Shown here one piece after another: positions 1 through 10,518 of a stretch of 64,000 nt of DNA. The notes under the pieces were generated by a model that had not been told where the DNA came from, did no database searches, and was given only the letters and a program-made list of their open reading frames with translations. This DNA is from Cylindrotheca closterium (lineage: Eukaryota; Bacillariophyta; Bacillariophyceae; Bacillariales; Bacillariaceae): positions 310,955 through 374,954 of the forward strand of contig CAKOGP040000557.1 of the NCBI GenBank assembly GCA_933822405.4, given 5' to 3'. The stretch's first letter is position 1. Every line of letters begins with the position of its first letter. The position numbers were made by a program, and so were the translations under genes.

Positions 1-2
1 CC

Positions 3-1301
3 CAGCATCAAGAAAAGATAGTCAGCATCCTGAAGCCAGGGCTAACACCATTGGATCATCCACTTAACGTGGGCATGCGAAGACAGTATAAAAAGGAGAA
101 CAACAAGGAATGGGTAACGGCACTGGATCCAAAGAATCCAGTCTACAATTTTTTGATCGAATATTATGGACTCAAGGGAGCCAAAGGTGTCCGGAAGTTA
201 TGCCGATGGTCTCCAAGCCCGGGGCTTTTAATGCATTGTCAGTCTAATCACATTGAAACTGTTGATCAACTGCATACACTTTCGGCGGCATATACACAAG
301 AAACGATCACAGACGTATCAACCATGTGCGATAGTGTATTACTTGAAGGAGCTGATGAAAACGATTTCGGATCCACGATACACTTGCGGGGGGCTACCGT
401 GGTGGATGGAGAGGGAGTTATGTACAGTCCAGCAACATTCTACGGTAAGGGGGATCCGTCACAAAGGGAAGATAGTATTCGATTGTCATCACCTTTCCTT
501 TGGTACCAATCGATTCTGCAACAGACACTGACAGCAGACCCAATTCTTCACTGTTATGGGCTCCATGAATGGGCCATGCAATATCAGCCGGAAGGCGCAC
601 CAATGTAAGTCACGCATTTGTGCAATTTTATCCTTCAAGATAGTTGTATTTTGGTCATCTGTCTCACATTTCTTCGGTTTCAATGCAGTCCTCCCAGTGG
701 CCAGTACCAGGCCCACCTTCCTTTGAGAGTTTCCCGAGAAGTGATCAATGAGACAGTCGAGCGTAAAGGTGTATCTTGTACACATGTCGGTAAGACTCTT
801 ACTCTTTTATCTCTCGAATATTTGAAACTTGATGCTCATTATCTGTTTCAAGATGCCCTTCGATTCTTTGCACAAGACGCTTTACCGCTGAACAAATTTG
901 GAGGCTCACTAAAGCGTGACGATCAAGTAAAGTTGGAGCAGCCAGCCTGCGTTCATGCCCATATGGACTTGCTCAAAGTTGCCCTCAAGCTGACACCATT
1001 TGGCGATGCACAACTGCTGCAATCCGTTTTGGAGATGGCCCTCGAGGCTCGCAAGCTGGATGTTGCAGCCAGTCCCTACGATGCATCTGCGTATGGAGTA
1101 GGGGTAATCCCCATTGATACACCGGAAGGGAGGGGCCAATACCGGGAGGATCAAATGAAACTCATGAAACGCGTCGAGCCGGTTCGAAAAAGTCTTCTGC
1201 GAGCTTATAGTAACTTGCTGCAGATAGCCTTTGACGATTCTATACTAGAGCTTGGAAAGACCAGGCTTCCGTCCAAGTCTCAGCAAGAACAGGTAACATG
1301 A
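3..1301 (+). CDS. Uncharacterised protein, 3' part; resembles an actinobacterial family
   Basis: The reading frame is open from the window edge, so the 5' end lies outside. Exons are <3..604, 689..789 and 853..1301, with GT-AG introns of 84 and 63 nt that keep the frame. About 383 residues are visible. Landmarks are PVYNFLIEYY and LCRWSPSPG near the start, LHEWAMQYQ before the first intron, CTHVDALRFF across the second intron, and EQPACVHAHMDL, ASPYDASAYG and IDTPEGRGQY near the end. From memory these match, in order, an actinobacterial family often labelled '3-methyladenine DNA glycosylase'. That label is not experimentally supported as far as I know and I see no glycosylase fold signature, so no activity is assigned. 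The last exon may instead splice at the GTAACA at 1293 to an AG near 1451, which would change only the last few residues. Confidence 0.75.
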
Positions 1302-1729
1302 CGTAGCTCTCGCATCACTAGCTTTCAAATCTTTCCTTTCATCTCATGCTATGAGAAGAGACTGCTACATGGTTCTGCGACGCAACTCCGATCTAGAAAT
1401 AATACTGTTACGCCTTTTCTCGAAGAGCCCATTAGTTTTTTGGAAGTTTCAGGTTTCACAATTGAGTATCGGTGTGTCGATTGCAACCGCGAAAGAATAA
1501 ATCATGACCGTGATTGACTCCAGAAAGCTGCCAGCTTGATAGTCCAAATCCAAAGCTTCTTGGCTTTTAGCTACCGACCATTGTATGATCTCCTCGAGTG
1601 GCTCATAATACTGGTTTCGAGTTCAGCTTGCTTCGACCTTCTGTTTCGTTGATGCAGGAGGACTCACTCGGAACCAATTCTTCGCCAGTTTTGCCAAAGT
1701 GTTTCAAAATGATAGAGCGTGATCACATA

Positions 1730-2330
1730 TCAAGAAGAACAAAACTGCGGCCCTTGGACGTTGATCCGTGGGCTTGTTCTGTTCCCCGAGCTCAAGTTCA
1801 TCCCTGAAAAATGGCCACCAATGCTGTCATCAAACGGATACTTTACGATGGAGGATTCGAGGCCACAATGCGAGTGAGATGCAGCAGTTTTCCGACTTCT
1901 GTCTTTCACCCCTTTCAGAAGCGGCTGAAGCGATGCCCTTTGCTGTCTTCCTTCCAGCCAACGTATCTCCATGAGAAACGGATTGTTGTTCAAGTACACA
2001 CGTCCAATACACCTCAATAGTGGTGTCTTGGTAGCAAACTTCATGATCGAGTCGCGCTGACATGACTTTTCCGTAAATCCAACGCTTCGATCTTGCAATC
2101 CTCCCACAACAAGATAGAGTCCAATGGCGTTAGATCACAAATCTTGTTGCCCAAGAGAAACAAGATTCGTAAGTTTGGAAACGCATTGCTCAATCCTTCC
2201 AAGCTATCGCTTGAAACACTCCCATATTCCAATCGAATCATTCAATCCGTTGCAAGGTTCTGCTCTCGAATACTTCCCCTCCACTTCTCATGCGGAATGC
2301 GGGCAAGTATGAAAGTCTATGAAATTCGAG
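1730..2330 (-). pseudogene. Degraded leucine-rich-repeat gene remnant
   Basis: On the minus strand one frame (2241 down to 2041) reads FPNLRILFLLGNKICDLTPL followed by KIEALDLRKSHVS, which has the spacing of leucine-rich repeats. Similar-looking text continues in a different frame from about 2050 down to 1730 (CIGRVYLNNNPFLMEIRW). Upstream of 2241 a third frame gives FESRTLQRIE before a stop. The pieces do not join in one frame and no good splice sites link them, so this looks like a decayed LRR gene of the kind common in diatoms. It lies between the first gene and the fucosyltransferase-like gene. A highly divergent live gene with introns cannot be excluded. Confidence 0.35.
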
Positions 2331-2541
2331 ATGTTGCAATCTGCAGTCTTCATGGCTTAGCCATTCTTGCAATATTGTTGCTGCCTATTTTGTCTCGAAT
2401 ACGCACTCATCACGGTCCCGTCGTAGGATAAAAAGTTTGACTACTTTGACCAAATAGTCGAAATTCAACAACATAAAAAATAACATCTCCCGTCGCATTG
2501 CATTGCATGCAACTCCACGTTCAAGACCCATTCATCGAAGG

Positions 2542-4278
2542 ATGCCAATAAAATTGGCGTCCAAAAAGAAGAGCTCTTCATCGTCCCCTTTCAGTACGAA
2601 GTACATCATTCTTCTACTGATTGGGGCGATCACTGCTGTCGTCTTTTTCAATGTTGGTTATGTCAGCAAAATTGTTCCTGACGATTTGATCATGGTGAAT
2701 CCCATGAACAAGAAAAGCTTTCAAGACGGGACAAAGTTCTTGAACAGCGCCCCAAGACCAACAGATCCTCCACGACAGCATGCACCTGATGATCATCAAG
2801 TTGCTGGATTGAATTGCGATAGATTTGGTGGCCCAAGTCCTGAAATTGCAAAAGAAATGGTCTACTGGCGTGACATTCCTGCCGACGCAAAGTTTGTCAG
2901 TCCATTTGCCGGCCATGGACCAGAGAGAAAATATCTTACTTTTGAACCAGATGAAGGAGGTTGGAACAATATCAGAATGGGTCTGGAAACAGTTGTTGCA
3001 TTGGCACATGCTATGGGCAGAACATTGGTCCTTCCACCTGAACAAGGCATCTATTTGATGCGAAAGGAAGATTCGAAAAAGAAGAATCGATTTACCTTTC
3101 GAGACTTTTTTCATTTCGAGTCGATTGAGAAAGAACATCCTGGAGTAAAAATAATCTCGATGGAGGAGTTCTTGGAGCAGGAGGTGAAGACTGGGCAATT
3201 TAAGGATGAATATGGACAACCCATGTACCCACCTGACACTGTCGATACGAGCACCTTGGATGGCCATCCCCGAAACGGAAGGGAATTTTGGCATTGGTTG
3301 CGAAAAGCTAGTAAGGCTCCTGTATGGAACTTTGATGAATGCGTTGTCGGAATACCTGCGCAACCGGGACCCGGTACGGAAAAACGGCTCCATGACACCT
3401 TTGAAGAAGCCGTCATTCGAAAGTTCCGAAATCCAGCCAAGTACCGAGACAACCCCACACAAGTCAACAGTATCCCAGCCTTGCGATTAGCAGAAATGCT
3501 AGCCTATCGAACCGGTGTATGCCAGTACTCGAACAAGTTTCAGAATGCCAAAGTCATGCATTTCATGGGCGACAATGCCTCTGGCGCTCGACTTCTTGTC
3601 CACTTTTATGCATTTCTTTTCTTTGAAGACTGGAAACAAGACCTGATAGCGAAACGATTTATAAGAGATCATTTACGTTACATTGATGAAATCCAATGTG
3701 GAGCAGCACGAGTGGTGAATGCTCTGCGAAAAATTTCCCGGGACAATGGAGATCCAAATGGGGAGTACAACAGCTTTCATATTCGTCGGGGTGACTTTCA
3801 GTACAAGGATACACGAGTGGAAGCTGAGGTCATTTATAAGAATATGAGAAACGAATTGGTGGAAAATTCCACAGTCTTTATTGCTACAGATGAGCGAGAC
3901 AAGTCATTCTTTGATCCGCTGAAAGAACATTATCATCTGTACTTTCTGGACGATTTCAATGATGAATTGTTGGAAGTCAACAAGAACTATGTCGGTATGC
4001 TGGATCAACTGGTTGCGTCACGTGGTCGGGTCTTTAGTGGTGCCTTTTACTCCACCTTTACCAACTACATCAATCGCGTCCGCGGTTACCATTCTCAAAA
4101 GAACAAATTACCGGGATATGAGATGGGTGCCATTGATAGCTACTACTACATTCCAAAAGGGACCAAGACATTTATGAAACATTATCACAGTATACAGTCA
4201 CCGATATGGGCTCAAGAGTTTCCAATTGGATGGCGGGACATTGACCACGATGTGGATGAAGCGTCCATAATATCATAA
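2542..4278 (+). CDS. GDP-fucose protein O-fucosyltransferase-like type II membrane protein
   Basis: Single exon, 578 residues from the first ATG; upstream in-frame codons lack an ATG. A short basic, Ser-rich cytosolic tail precedes one membrane anchor (YIILLLIGAITAVVFFNVGY, about residues 22-41), as in Golgi type II glycosyltransferases. The lumenal part carries family landmarks: LTFEPDEGGWNNIRMGLE followed by ALAHAMGRTLVLP, and HIRRGDF near residues 413-419, the conserved Arg-containing motif that contacts the donor phosphate in this superfamily. The C-terminal VFSGAFYSTFTNYINRVRG also fits. Predicted role: transfer of fucose or a related sugar to secreted proteins or glycans in the Golgi. 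The acceptor cannot be read from sequence. Confidence 0.85.
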   Translation: MPIKLASKKKSSSSSPFSTKYIILLLIGAITAVVFFNVGYVSKIVPDDLIMVNPMNKKSFQDGTKFLNSAPRPTDPPRQHAPDDHQVAGLNCDRFGGPSPEIAKEMVYWRDIPADAKFVSPFAGHGPERKYLTFEPDEGGWNNIRMGLETVVALAHAMGRTLVLPPEQGIYLMRKEDSKKKNRFTFRDFFHFESIEKEHPGVKIISMEEFLEQEVKTGQFKDEYGQPMYPPDTVDTSTLDGHPRNGREFWHWLRKASKAPVWNFDECVVGIPAQPGPGTEKRLHDTFEEAVIRKFRNPAKYRDNPTQVNSIPALRLAEMLAYRTGVCQYSNKFQNAKVMHFMGDNASGARLLVHFYAFLFFEDWKQDLIAKRFIRDHLRYIDEIQCGAARVVNALRKISRDNGDPNGEYNSFHIRRGDFQYKDTRVEAEVIYKNMRNELVENSTVFIATDERDKSFFDPLKEHYHLYFLDDFNDELLEVNKNYVGMLDQLVASRGRVFSGAFYSTFTNYINRVRGYHSQKNKLPGYEMGAIDSYYYIPKGTKTFMKHYHSIQSPIWAQEFPIGWRDIDHDVDEASIIS

Positions 4279-4523
4279 TATATTTTTTAAAAGGAGTGGT
4301 AGGACTAGCTAAAGTACGTTTTTGAATTTCTATTGTGCACTTCAATCGTACGTGAATCAAACGTCCAGCCGCCACCCCGTCATTCACTTCGATACTTCGA
4401 AACGTGCGATACTTTTATGGTGCCGGTAGACGAGAGGAGGAGTTGATGATTCTTCAACTTTTCCCAGCCACACTCTTGCATCACCTCATAACTTGAAACA
4501 AACAGTATTCTAAAGCAAGAAGA

Positions 4524-7100
4524 ATGGGAGATAATCCATCACCTGCATCCCTAACTCCGAGTCAGGCCTTGAATGCCAATGCTGCCTCCTTTAATCCCAA
4601 TGGTAACAGCGGGAATAATGGCAATAACAATAGTAACGCCAACAACAACAACAACAAGAATAAACGACGAAACAATCGTCGTCGTAACAATCGAAAGCCA
4701 AACAACAACGCCACCGCCAACTCGCAAGAAAAGCAAGAAGGAGAAAACAATGCTAGCTCCAATGCGTCAACAGGTCAAGCGCAAGCGCAAGGGCAAGGGA
4801 AGCGACGTCAGAGAGGAAAACAAGGCAATCAATCCAATGCCAATACTGAATCATCTTCTAATGCTCCACAAGAGGGTAACCAACAGAATAAGCAAGCCAA
4901 GCAAGGAAAAGCAAAGAACAACCGAAACAGAAAAAACAACCGAAAAGGCCAAAAGAAGTACCCTTGGAGAAAATTCATTCCCAAAGATACCATGGATCCC
5001 ATTACGTTGGAGAATTTGATTTCGTTGGAGTACCCACCATTTGCACTGGTCGCTACCGAGCCTTACACGCCCGTTCCAGTATGGCCACTTGCTACTCAAA
5101 GCATTGGCAATTCATCTGAAGGTCAAACTACGGGATCTGCAGCAAAGACGGAAAGTGTGGAAGAAGTCAATCGCAAACGTTTGCAAGAACAATGGGGGAG
5201 TTCGGTTCTGCCATCCGAAGCTCGAGGAGGAGAGCAAGGAAAAGAAGAAGGCATGCCTTTGGAGAAACGTCACTTGCATTTATATGATGGTAGAGCACTA
5301 GCCTACTATCTCGTGTCACAGTTGCAATTCATTGATCCGTTAAATCGGCGCGACTTGACGAGGCCTGAACTTTTGAACTTGGATGCATACTTAAAACGGC
5401 ATGGCTTCAATGACATGAGTGTCACGGAAGCCTACGATGCCAAGGGAATCACTTTAAGTTCGGCTGGTGCGGCGGCGAGCACTGCCGAGGGACGTGCCGA
5501 AATCATGCAACAGATTGCCACCAACCTGTTGAATGCTTTGTTTGGCGGTCAGTCCGTTTCGGCACCAACTACAACAACGAGGGCTCAACCGTCCGCGTTG
5601 CAAGAACAATATGCAGCCTTGCGCCGTCAAGAAGAGGATGCTCGTCAGAGTCAACAAACATTGCCATTTGCTTCGGATAATCCATTTGATTCTGGCATTT
5701 ATGGTTTCGAAGATGGTGGCGTCATGGTCGTGGACGATGATGAGAACCCAGGTCTTCGAGGGGATGGGGATCATACAGCTGCAATGCAGGCAGCACAGGC
5801 CAGACACCAATATGCTGCTGCCCAGGCCCAGGGGCAAACACAACAATCACATCCATTCTATTCTGCCAGACACATTGCCGACCGGTATGGAGACGGAAGA
5901 TCCATGAATACCACGGATGCATTCCCTGCCCTTCCTCCTGCCCCTGCTCCTTCGCAAGCTTCCAACAACAACAAGGCAGGAGTCAGTCGGAACCGAAATG
6001 GAATCCGCAGTGTCAGCAAGCCTGCACCAGTGTTCAAGACTCTCTCTCGCATCACTGGAGCTGTCAAGAAAACGGACCCCGAGGAAATGCAACGTCAATG
6101 GGAAGCGCGAGAAGAGGCTCGCCGGAAAGCAATTTTATCCAATCTCTCTTTTGGGACAAACGCTACAGCGGCAGCAATGCAAGATTTGCCACAGCCTCCG
6201 CCAACAGCAGGACAAGCACCTGTCACTGGTACCGAGGCCCAGCTTTCTCGGAATCGGGCTTTTGCCGAAGCCTTGGGAGTCAAGCCAGCGACGGTTCGCA
6301 ATCAGTTCAGTTCGGGGTGGGCTCGACCTACAGACACCAGGCTGAGCATTGATGAATTTGGCAACGAATTGAATGCAGCACTTTATCCAGACAGCTTGAT
6401 TCTCGAAGCACGGGAGCGTATGCCGCTAGTCTTGAAGGTGGAAAAGAAGTGGAAGGCTTTCCTTGCCGATGATTCTGCCGCATCACTGCCATTGAATGCA
6501 ATGGATCGACCAGCGAGGAAATTCGTTCACCACTATTCCGACTTTTGGAAGCTTCGAACTGAAAGTTTTGACCCAGAGCCGAAGCGATACATTCACTGTG
6601 TCAAAATGGTCGACACTGTCATGCCGCATCCTCTTTTGTCGCATGCTGTGCGCAACTGGCGGGGACCTACCATGCAAACCATAACGACGCAATCAGACCA
6701 TGCGGTGCAACAGACTGCCGGACAAACATCTTCGGAGGAAGTCAAGAGTAGTCTTCCACCGGAAGGCGAAGCTGTAGCTGCTCTTGATGCACTGCAGAAC
6801 TCGAGATTTGACGCTCTATCGTCCGAGCCAAAAGAAAGAACCAAACTTGACTTGGCCAAACGTTCCGTTCCATTGGAGTTGGCTCCTTTTGAACCACAGA
6901 AGGAGTACAGCCTGGCGGACGATTTGAAGAAGTCTGAGGAACGTCTCAAGGAGAAGAAACAGAAAGCACGAGAGGCAGCAAAACGACATCAGAAAGCTTT
7001 GGCGGCTGCATTTGCAAGCGATTCGGAAGATGAAAGAGAAGACAGCGAAGACGAGTGGCAAGAAACAGCCCCAGTCTTTGTTGGAGAAGAGGATGAGTAA
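4524..7100 (+). CDS. Low-complexity protein with U-box-like segment and NFX1-type R3H domain
   Basis: Single exon, 858 residues. The first ~150 residues are Asn/Gln/Lys/Arg-rich and probably disordered and RNA-binding. A split segment, DPITLENL (about 157-164) and YDGRALAYYLVSQLQFIDPL (about 253-272) followed by NRRDLTRPELLNLDAYL, has the general shape of a U-box but lacks most hallmark residues. The middle is Ala/Gln-rich. Near residues 635-700 the text LPLNAMDRPARKFVHHYSDF and SFDPEPKRYIHCVK aligns by eye with the R3H nucleic-acid-binding domain of NFX1-like proteins. The tail is a Lys/Glu coiled coil ending in an acidic stretch. It could be a ubiquitin-linked RNA-surveillance factor; that is inference. 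The R3H assignment is firmer than the U-box one. Confidence 0.7.
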   Translation: MGDNPSPASLTPSQALNANAASFNPNGNSGNNGNNNSNANNNNNKNKRRNNRRRNNRKPNNNATANSQEKQEGENNASSNASTGQAQAQGQGKRRQRGKQGNQSNANTESSSNAPQEGNQQNKQAKQGKAKNNRNRKNNRKGQKKYPWRKFIPKDTMDPITLENLISLEYPPFALVATEPYTPVPVWPLATQSIGNSSEGQTTGSAAKTESVEEVNRKRLQEQWGSSVLPSEARGGEQGKEEGMPLEKRHLHLYDGRALAYYLVSQLQFIDPLNRRDLTRPELLNLDAYLKRHGFNDMSVTEAYDAKGITLSSAGAAASTAEGRAEIMQQIATNLLNALFGGQSVSAPTTTTRAQPSALQEQYAALRRQEEDARQSQQTLPFASDNPFDSGIYGFEDGGVMVVDDDENPGLRGDGDHTAAMQAAQARHQYAAAQAQGQTQQSHPFYSARHIADRYGDGRSMNTTDAFPALPPAPAPSQASNNNKAGVSRNRNGIRSVSKPAPVFKTLSRITGAVKKTDPEEMQRQWEAREEARRKAILSNLSFGTNATAAAMQDLPQPPPTAGQAPVTGTEAQLSRNRAFAEALGVKPATVRNQFSSGWARPTDTRLSIDEFGNELNAALYPDSLILEARERMPLVLKVEKKWKAFLADDSAASLPLNAMDRPARKFVHHYSDFWKLRTESFDPEPKRYIHCVKMVDTVMPHPLLSHAVRNWRGPTMQTITTQSDHAVQQTAGQTSSEEVKSSLPPEGEAVAALDALQNSRFDALSSEPKERTKLDLAKRSVPLELAPFEPQKEYSLADDLKKSEERLKEKKQKAREAAKRHQKALAAAFASDSEDEREDSEDEWQETAPVFVGEEDE

Positions 7101-7903
7101 ATCATGAGACTACTTATTTTAAACGCTTAGCTTCCAAATTTGTTATTTGATTAGCATCTGATTCTCTAACGTAGACGAAAGCTCGAGAACGAATCATTGG
7201 ATTCCTTTCATCATACTGACGACGGTCGAACGACCGTCTCAACATCATTGCTCCGCAACACCAAGTCCGATCAATTTATCGAACTTGTGTGCGAGTATAC
7301 ATCAAGAAATACGTTTATTTCTTTCTTTCCCTCCCTCCACATCCCTGTTAGGCCATGCATTGCTGCAATTTGCATCAATGCATGACCTAGTAGGCAAGCA
7401 AGTCTCTGATATTCCGCTTTGCGGGATATCAAAGACTGGTCTTCTGGAACCGCACGCTTCGCGCGCAATCCAAAAGACCAGCTTCACACCACAACCCACC
7501 AGAGTCAGTCACACCAAGAAAGAATCCCTCACGGAAGACTATCTTCGATAGACCGATTATCTACTGATCACAGCTGAAATGCGAACCGGTCGATAAGATC
7601 AGACAACTTTTTAAAAAAAAATTCTTGACATTCCTGTTTTCACTCTGTAGTCATCGTTGTGTGAGACGACGGTAGTCTATTTTTAATAATGCGACGTCTC
7701 ACCTATGATTGAAGTCTACCTACTGCACCTGAAGAACGAGGCATAACAGATGTCTTATACGACATTGATTGAGATTCTTGCAGATTGACATTTGAGAAGG
7801 ATACGATCGTCATTTCTGTCGTGCATATGATTTTATCCTCACAATCCTCACAATAGTCTATCATCTACGGTATAACTTCCTTTCTGCACCCACTTCATTT
7901 TTC
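7101..7903. other. Spacer rich in inverted repeats
   Basis: No convincing coding sequence. By eye it contains at least five strong hairpins: 7221-7238, 7349-7389, 7402-7436, 7436-7481 and 7661-7702. They are described in the findings. Nothing else is recognised. Confidence 0.6.
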
Positions 7904-9020
7904 ATGACGGATAAACTGCAAGGATCGGACAAAACAGAATCCTCACTGGAATTTGGTAACCCAATGACCAACGAGAACAATCCAGCATCATCCAAACATT
8001 CCACAAACGATGACGAGTCTTGGGATGGTTGTTCCAACGACGAGGCTCCGAAACTAAACCGGGGGCGGACTGTAAGCTTTGGAGGAATTCCGATACCCGA
8101 CGAAACGCCTAGCACCAAAGGTCCCGAGGACATTCCCACTACAGTAGTCAATCCTGGTCTCTTGTTGGGGATGATTTTCGGGTGCGCCAAATGGTCTGAG
8201 GAACGTCTTCGCTCGACTGCATTGGGGCTCGTTTCGTCCATTACAGTCTTGGTGGTTCGGCTCCTACTGGATTCAGAACCCACCGCCTATCTGATTCATT
8301 CGATTGTTGGTAAGTGGCTGAATACTTCGCCGTCCACCACTGCGTCATCATCTAATCCAACTGCTCCTGGTATCTGGACCTGGCTCCATATTTGCAAACT
8401 ACACGTGTCCTGTCACAGTCTTTCTAGATATGGCACTGATTCATGCGTTCACCAATTCCATTTGGTTGAGTGTATCTGGGGAACTTGTGACCATCGCCAT
8501 GGCTTTTGCCTTTCACATGACCAAACAAACTGTTTGGGAACTATTGGAAACCACGATATTGGCCATTTTGTGCTCCTTCCACTTGATCAATTCGCGCAAC
8601 AAATACATGGACAACGCGAAAGAATTGCGACATGATCTGAACACAATTTGCCACGAGACATCGGGTCTCTTGTCCGCATCTGTTCGTTTGGACGATGAAG
8701 ACGAAGGAAGCGTCGTCGAAAATGAGGATCGGCGTGCGGCATTGATTCGACGCCAATCTAGTCGACGACTGCAACAGATTCGATCGACTATGGTCAATTG
8801 GGACAGCGATCGATCCATCGAATTTGATCCAGCCGACAACGATCATGTGGGAGATCTGGAGAAGCCCGTCTATTCAAAACACGGTGAAAAGGTGAAAGTC
8901 TGGGGAGAAAAATTCTTTGAACACTTTTTAGATGGAAGCGCTGGTGTGATGTACACTAGCTTCTTTGGATTGATTTTGGATGAAATGATTCGTTTGAACG
9001 ATGACATCAACTGCAAATGA
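7904..9020 (+). CDS. Small multi-pass membrane protein of unknown function
   Basis: Two exons, 7904..8309 and 8419..9020, joined across a 109-nt GT-AG intron to give 335 residues. The intron boundary restores a Val codon and leads into VFLDMALIHAF. The N-terminal ~85 residues are polar and acidic, then come hydrophobic segments around GLVSSITVLVVRLLL, ALIHAFTNSIWLSV, LVTIAMAFAFHM and TILAILCSFHLI. The C-terminal half is soluble, charged and contains a Ser/Arg-rich patch (RRQSSRRLQQIRS). I do not recognise a family. No signal peptide is visible, so the N-terminus is probably cytosolic. Confidence 0.75.
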
Positions 9021-9331
9021 GTTTCTACGGTGTGGGAAAGTGGTACAGAAATCTGAGTACATGATTTGGCGATAGAACTTTAGAGGAACAATATCTGTTG
9101 TACCATATGGATGTGATCAATAAATGACACGCATACGTCAGAAATCTTCCGTGTGAAAGTTTGAGTCTTCCTTCACACTTTCTGCAACCGACATAACTCA
9201 CATAGACATGGTCGTTCCTAACATTCGACATCCACGAAGTCTTCGTAACCAGCCCGTAGCGACCAAGACCAAGCCCCAGTATCACTTAAAACCTGACCAT
9301 GCCAACACCTGTGACACTTTCACTTTCAAGC
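9021..9331. other. Spacer, nothing recognised
   Basis: Short spacer between the membrane-protein gene and the RING-H2 remnant. No coding sequence, repeat or RNA gene seen. Confidence 0.5.
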
Positions 9332-10172
9332 ATGTCGGGAGACGCAGCACCTAAGGAGCAGGAGGTGACGGATACATTTCTCCTCAGGCAACAGTAGCAC
9401 TGGAGTCGGAGATCACAATCCGGTAGTATTTTGGATCTTCACTATTGAGATTGGTTTGAGCATTGCATGCGTAATCGTTACGCGGGTCTGGAAAAAATGC
9501 AAGACGCTTTGGGCACCTTTGATATGGAGAAGAAATCAAGAACACCGCATCAAGAACAGCAGCAAACAGAAGATTTTTCTCACCGCGAGAAAAGAAGGCG
9601 ACATTGGAGGCTTTTGAAGCTGGTATCGGTCGTCGAACACCATCGGCTCCTCACATCAAAAGTGTCTATCCAACCTATTACCCCTGCACATCCACATCCC
9701 AGTGCACATGAAGATCTGGATTCACAGGCAATCCAACAGTCTATTGAACGAAAACAACTCATTCAATCCAAAGTCCATTATCAAGTCGTCCTGCCGGACA
9801 AAATAAACATTTTATTGGAAGCTTTCGTTGAGGAAACAGTAATAGAACGACGCCACCGAAGCATCACACGATGATGACCATGATGACAATGGCGAAGATG
9901 GTGTCATTGTTTCCAACCAAGATACGAAGCCAAACAAAAAGAGCCTATCGTCATCATCTTTGTCCTCCTCTATTTACATGGCAGTGACGAACTTACCATC
10001 TTCCTGGAGTCTACGACCCAGCAAGAAGATTGTGTGCTCAATATGCCTAGAAGGATTTCAACCTGGGCAGACGATTTGCGTTGCCACAAACTCTTGCTGC
10101 AACCATATTTTTCACGAGGAGTGCATTGAATCTTGATTGGTGGACCATGGATGTTGTCCACTTTGCCGACGC
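9332..10172 (+). pseudogene. Broken RING-H2 membrane E3 ligase gene
   Basis: Read across frames this is a single-anchor RING-H2 protein. It starts with an ATG (9332), continues in another frame through GVGDHNPVVFW and a membrane helix (WIFTIEIGLSIACVIVTRVW, about 9433-9492), then through two further frames (GFEAGIGRRTPSAPHI; AIQQSIERKQLIQSKVHYQV), an acidic Asp/His stretch from 9870, and a RING-H2 finger from 10035. The finger keeps all eight ligands: CSIC, then CNHIFHEEC, then CPLC. It is interrupted by an in-frame TGA at 10134-10136 where the family usually has Trp. At least three frame changes plus the nonsense codon argue for a pseudogene. The family ubiquitinates membrane or secretory substrates; this copy is probably dead. 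Confidence 0.7.
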
Positions 10173-10199
10173 AATGTGATGCGGTGAGCAGAGCACTGC

Positions 10200-10282
10200 T
10201 GTTGAGGTAGATTTAGGACAGACAGATATCATCATCCGTAAAGGATCGCCTTTTGGCCGAGTGACCAGATTCTGCGCTGTCA
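10200..10282 (+). repeat. 83-bp direct repeat, copy 1
   Basis: Begins TGTTGAGGTAGATTTAGG and ends CTGCGCTGTCA. It matches copy 2 at 10519-10601 except for two bases (GTAAAGG against GTTACGG). It lies just after the RING-H2 remnant. No terminal inverted repeat or target-site duplication is obvious. Confidence 0.9.
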
Positions 10283-10518
10283 GGTTGTGAGCCCAACCAT
10301 GCGGTCGCCACTTCGAGTCTCGGACTCAGTGCGACATTCTTCTGCGCAATCGGATTGCTCGTGCCAAGACCTCCACTTGGTCTGGGGGAGGGATCCCACT
10401 CCAACTAATTCGAAACAGTTTGGGGGAAAGGGATGTCTGGTCTTCGTCCGCTCACACTTGCCTAATCTAAATCTAATATGCGTGCTCCATAACGCGGTGA
10501 TGTTCGCACGAGAGGGAG

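Noticed and set aside
2614..3462. 282-codon minus-strand frame inside the fucosyltransferase-like gene
   Set aside because: Lies wholly within a well supported gene and has no domain.
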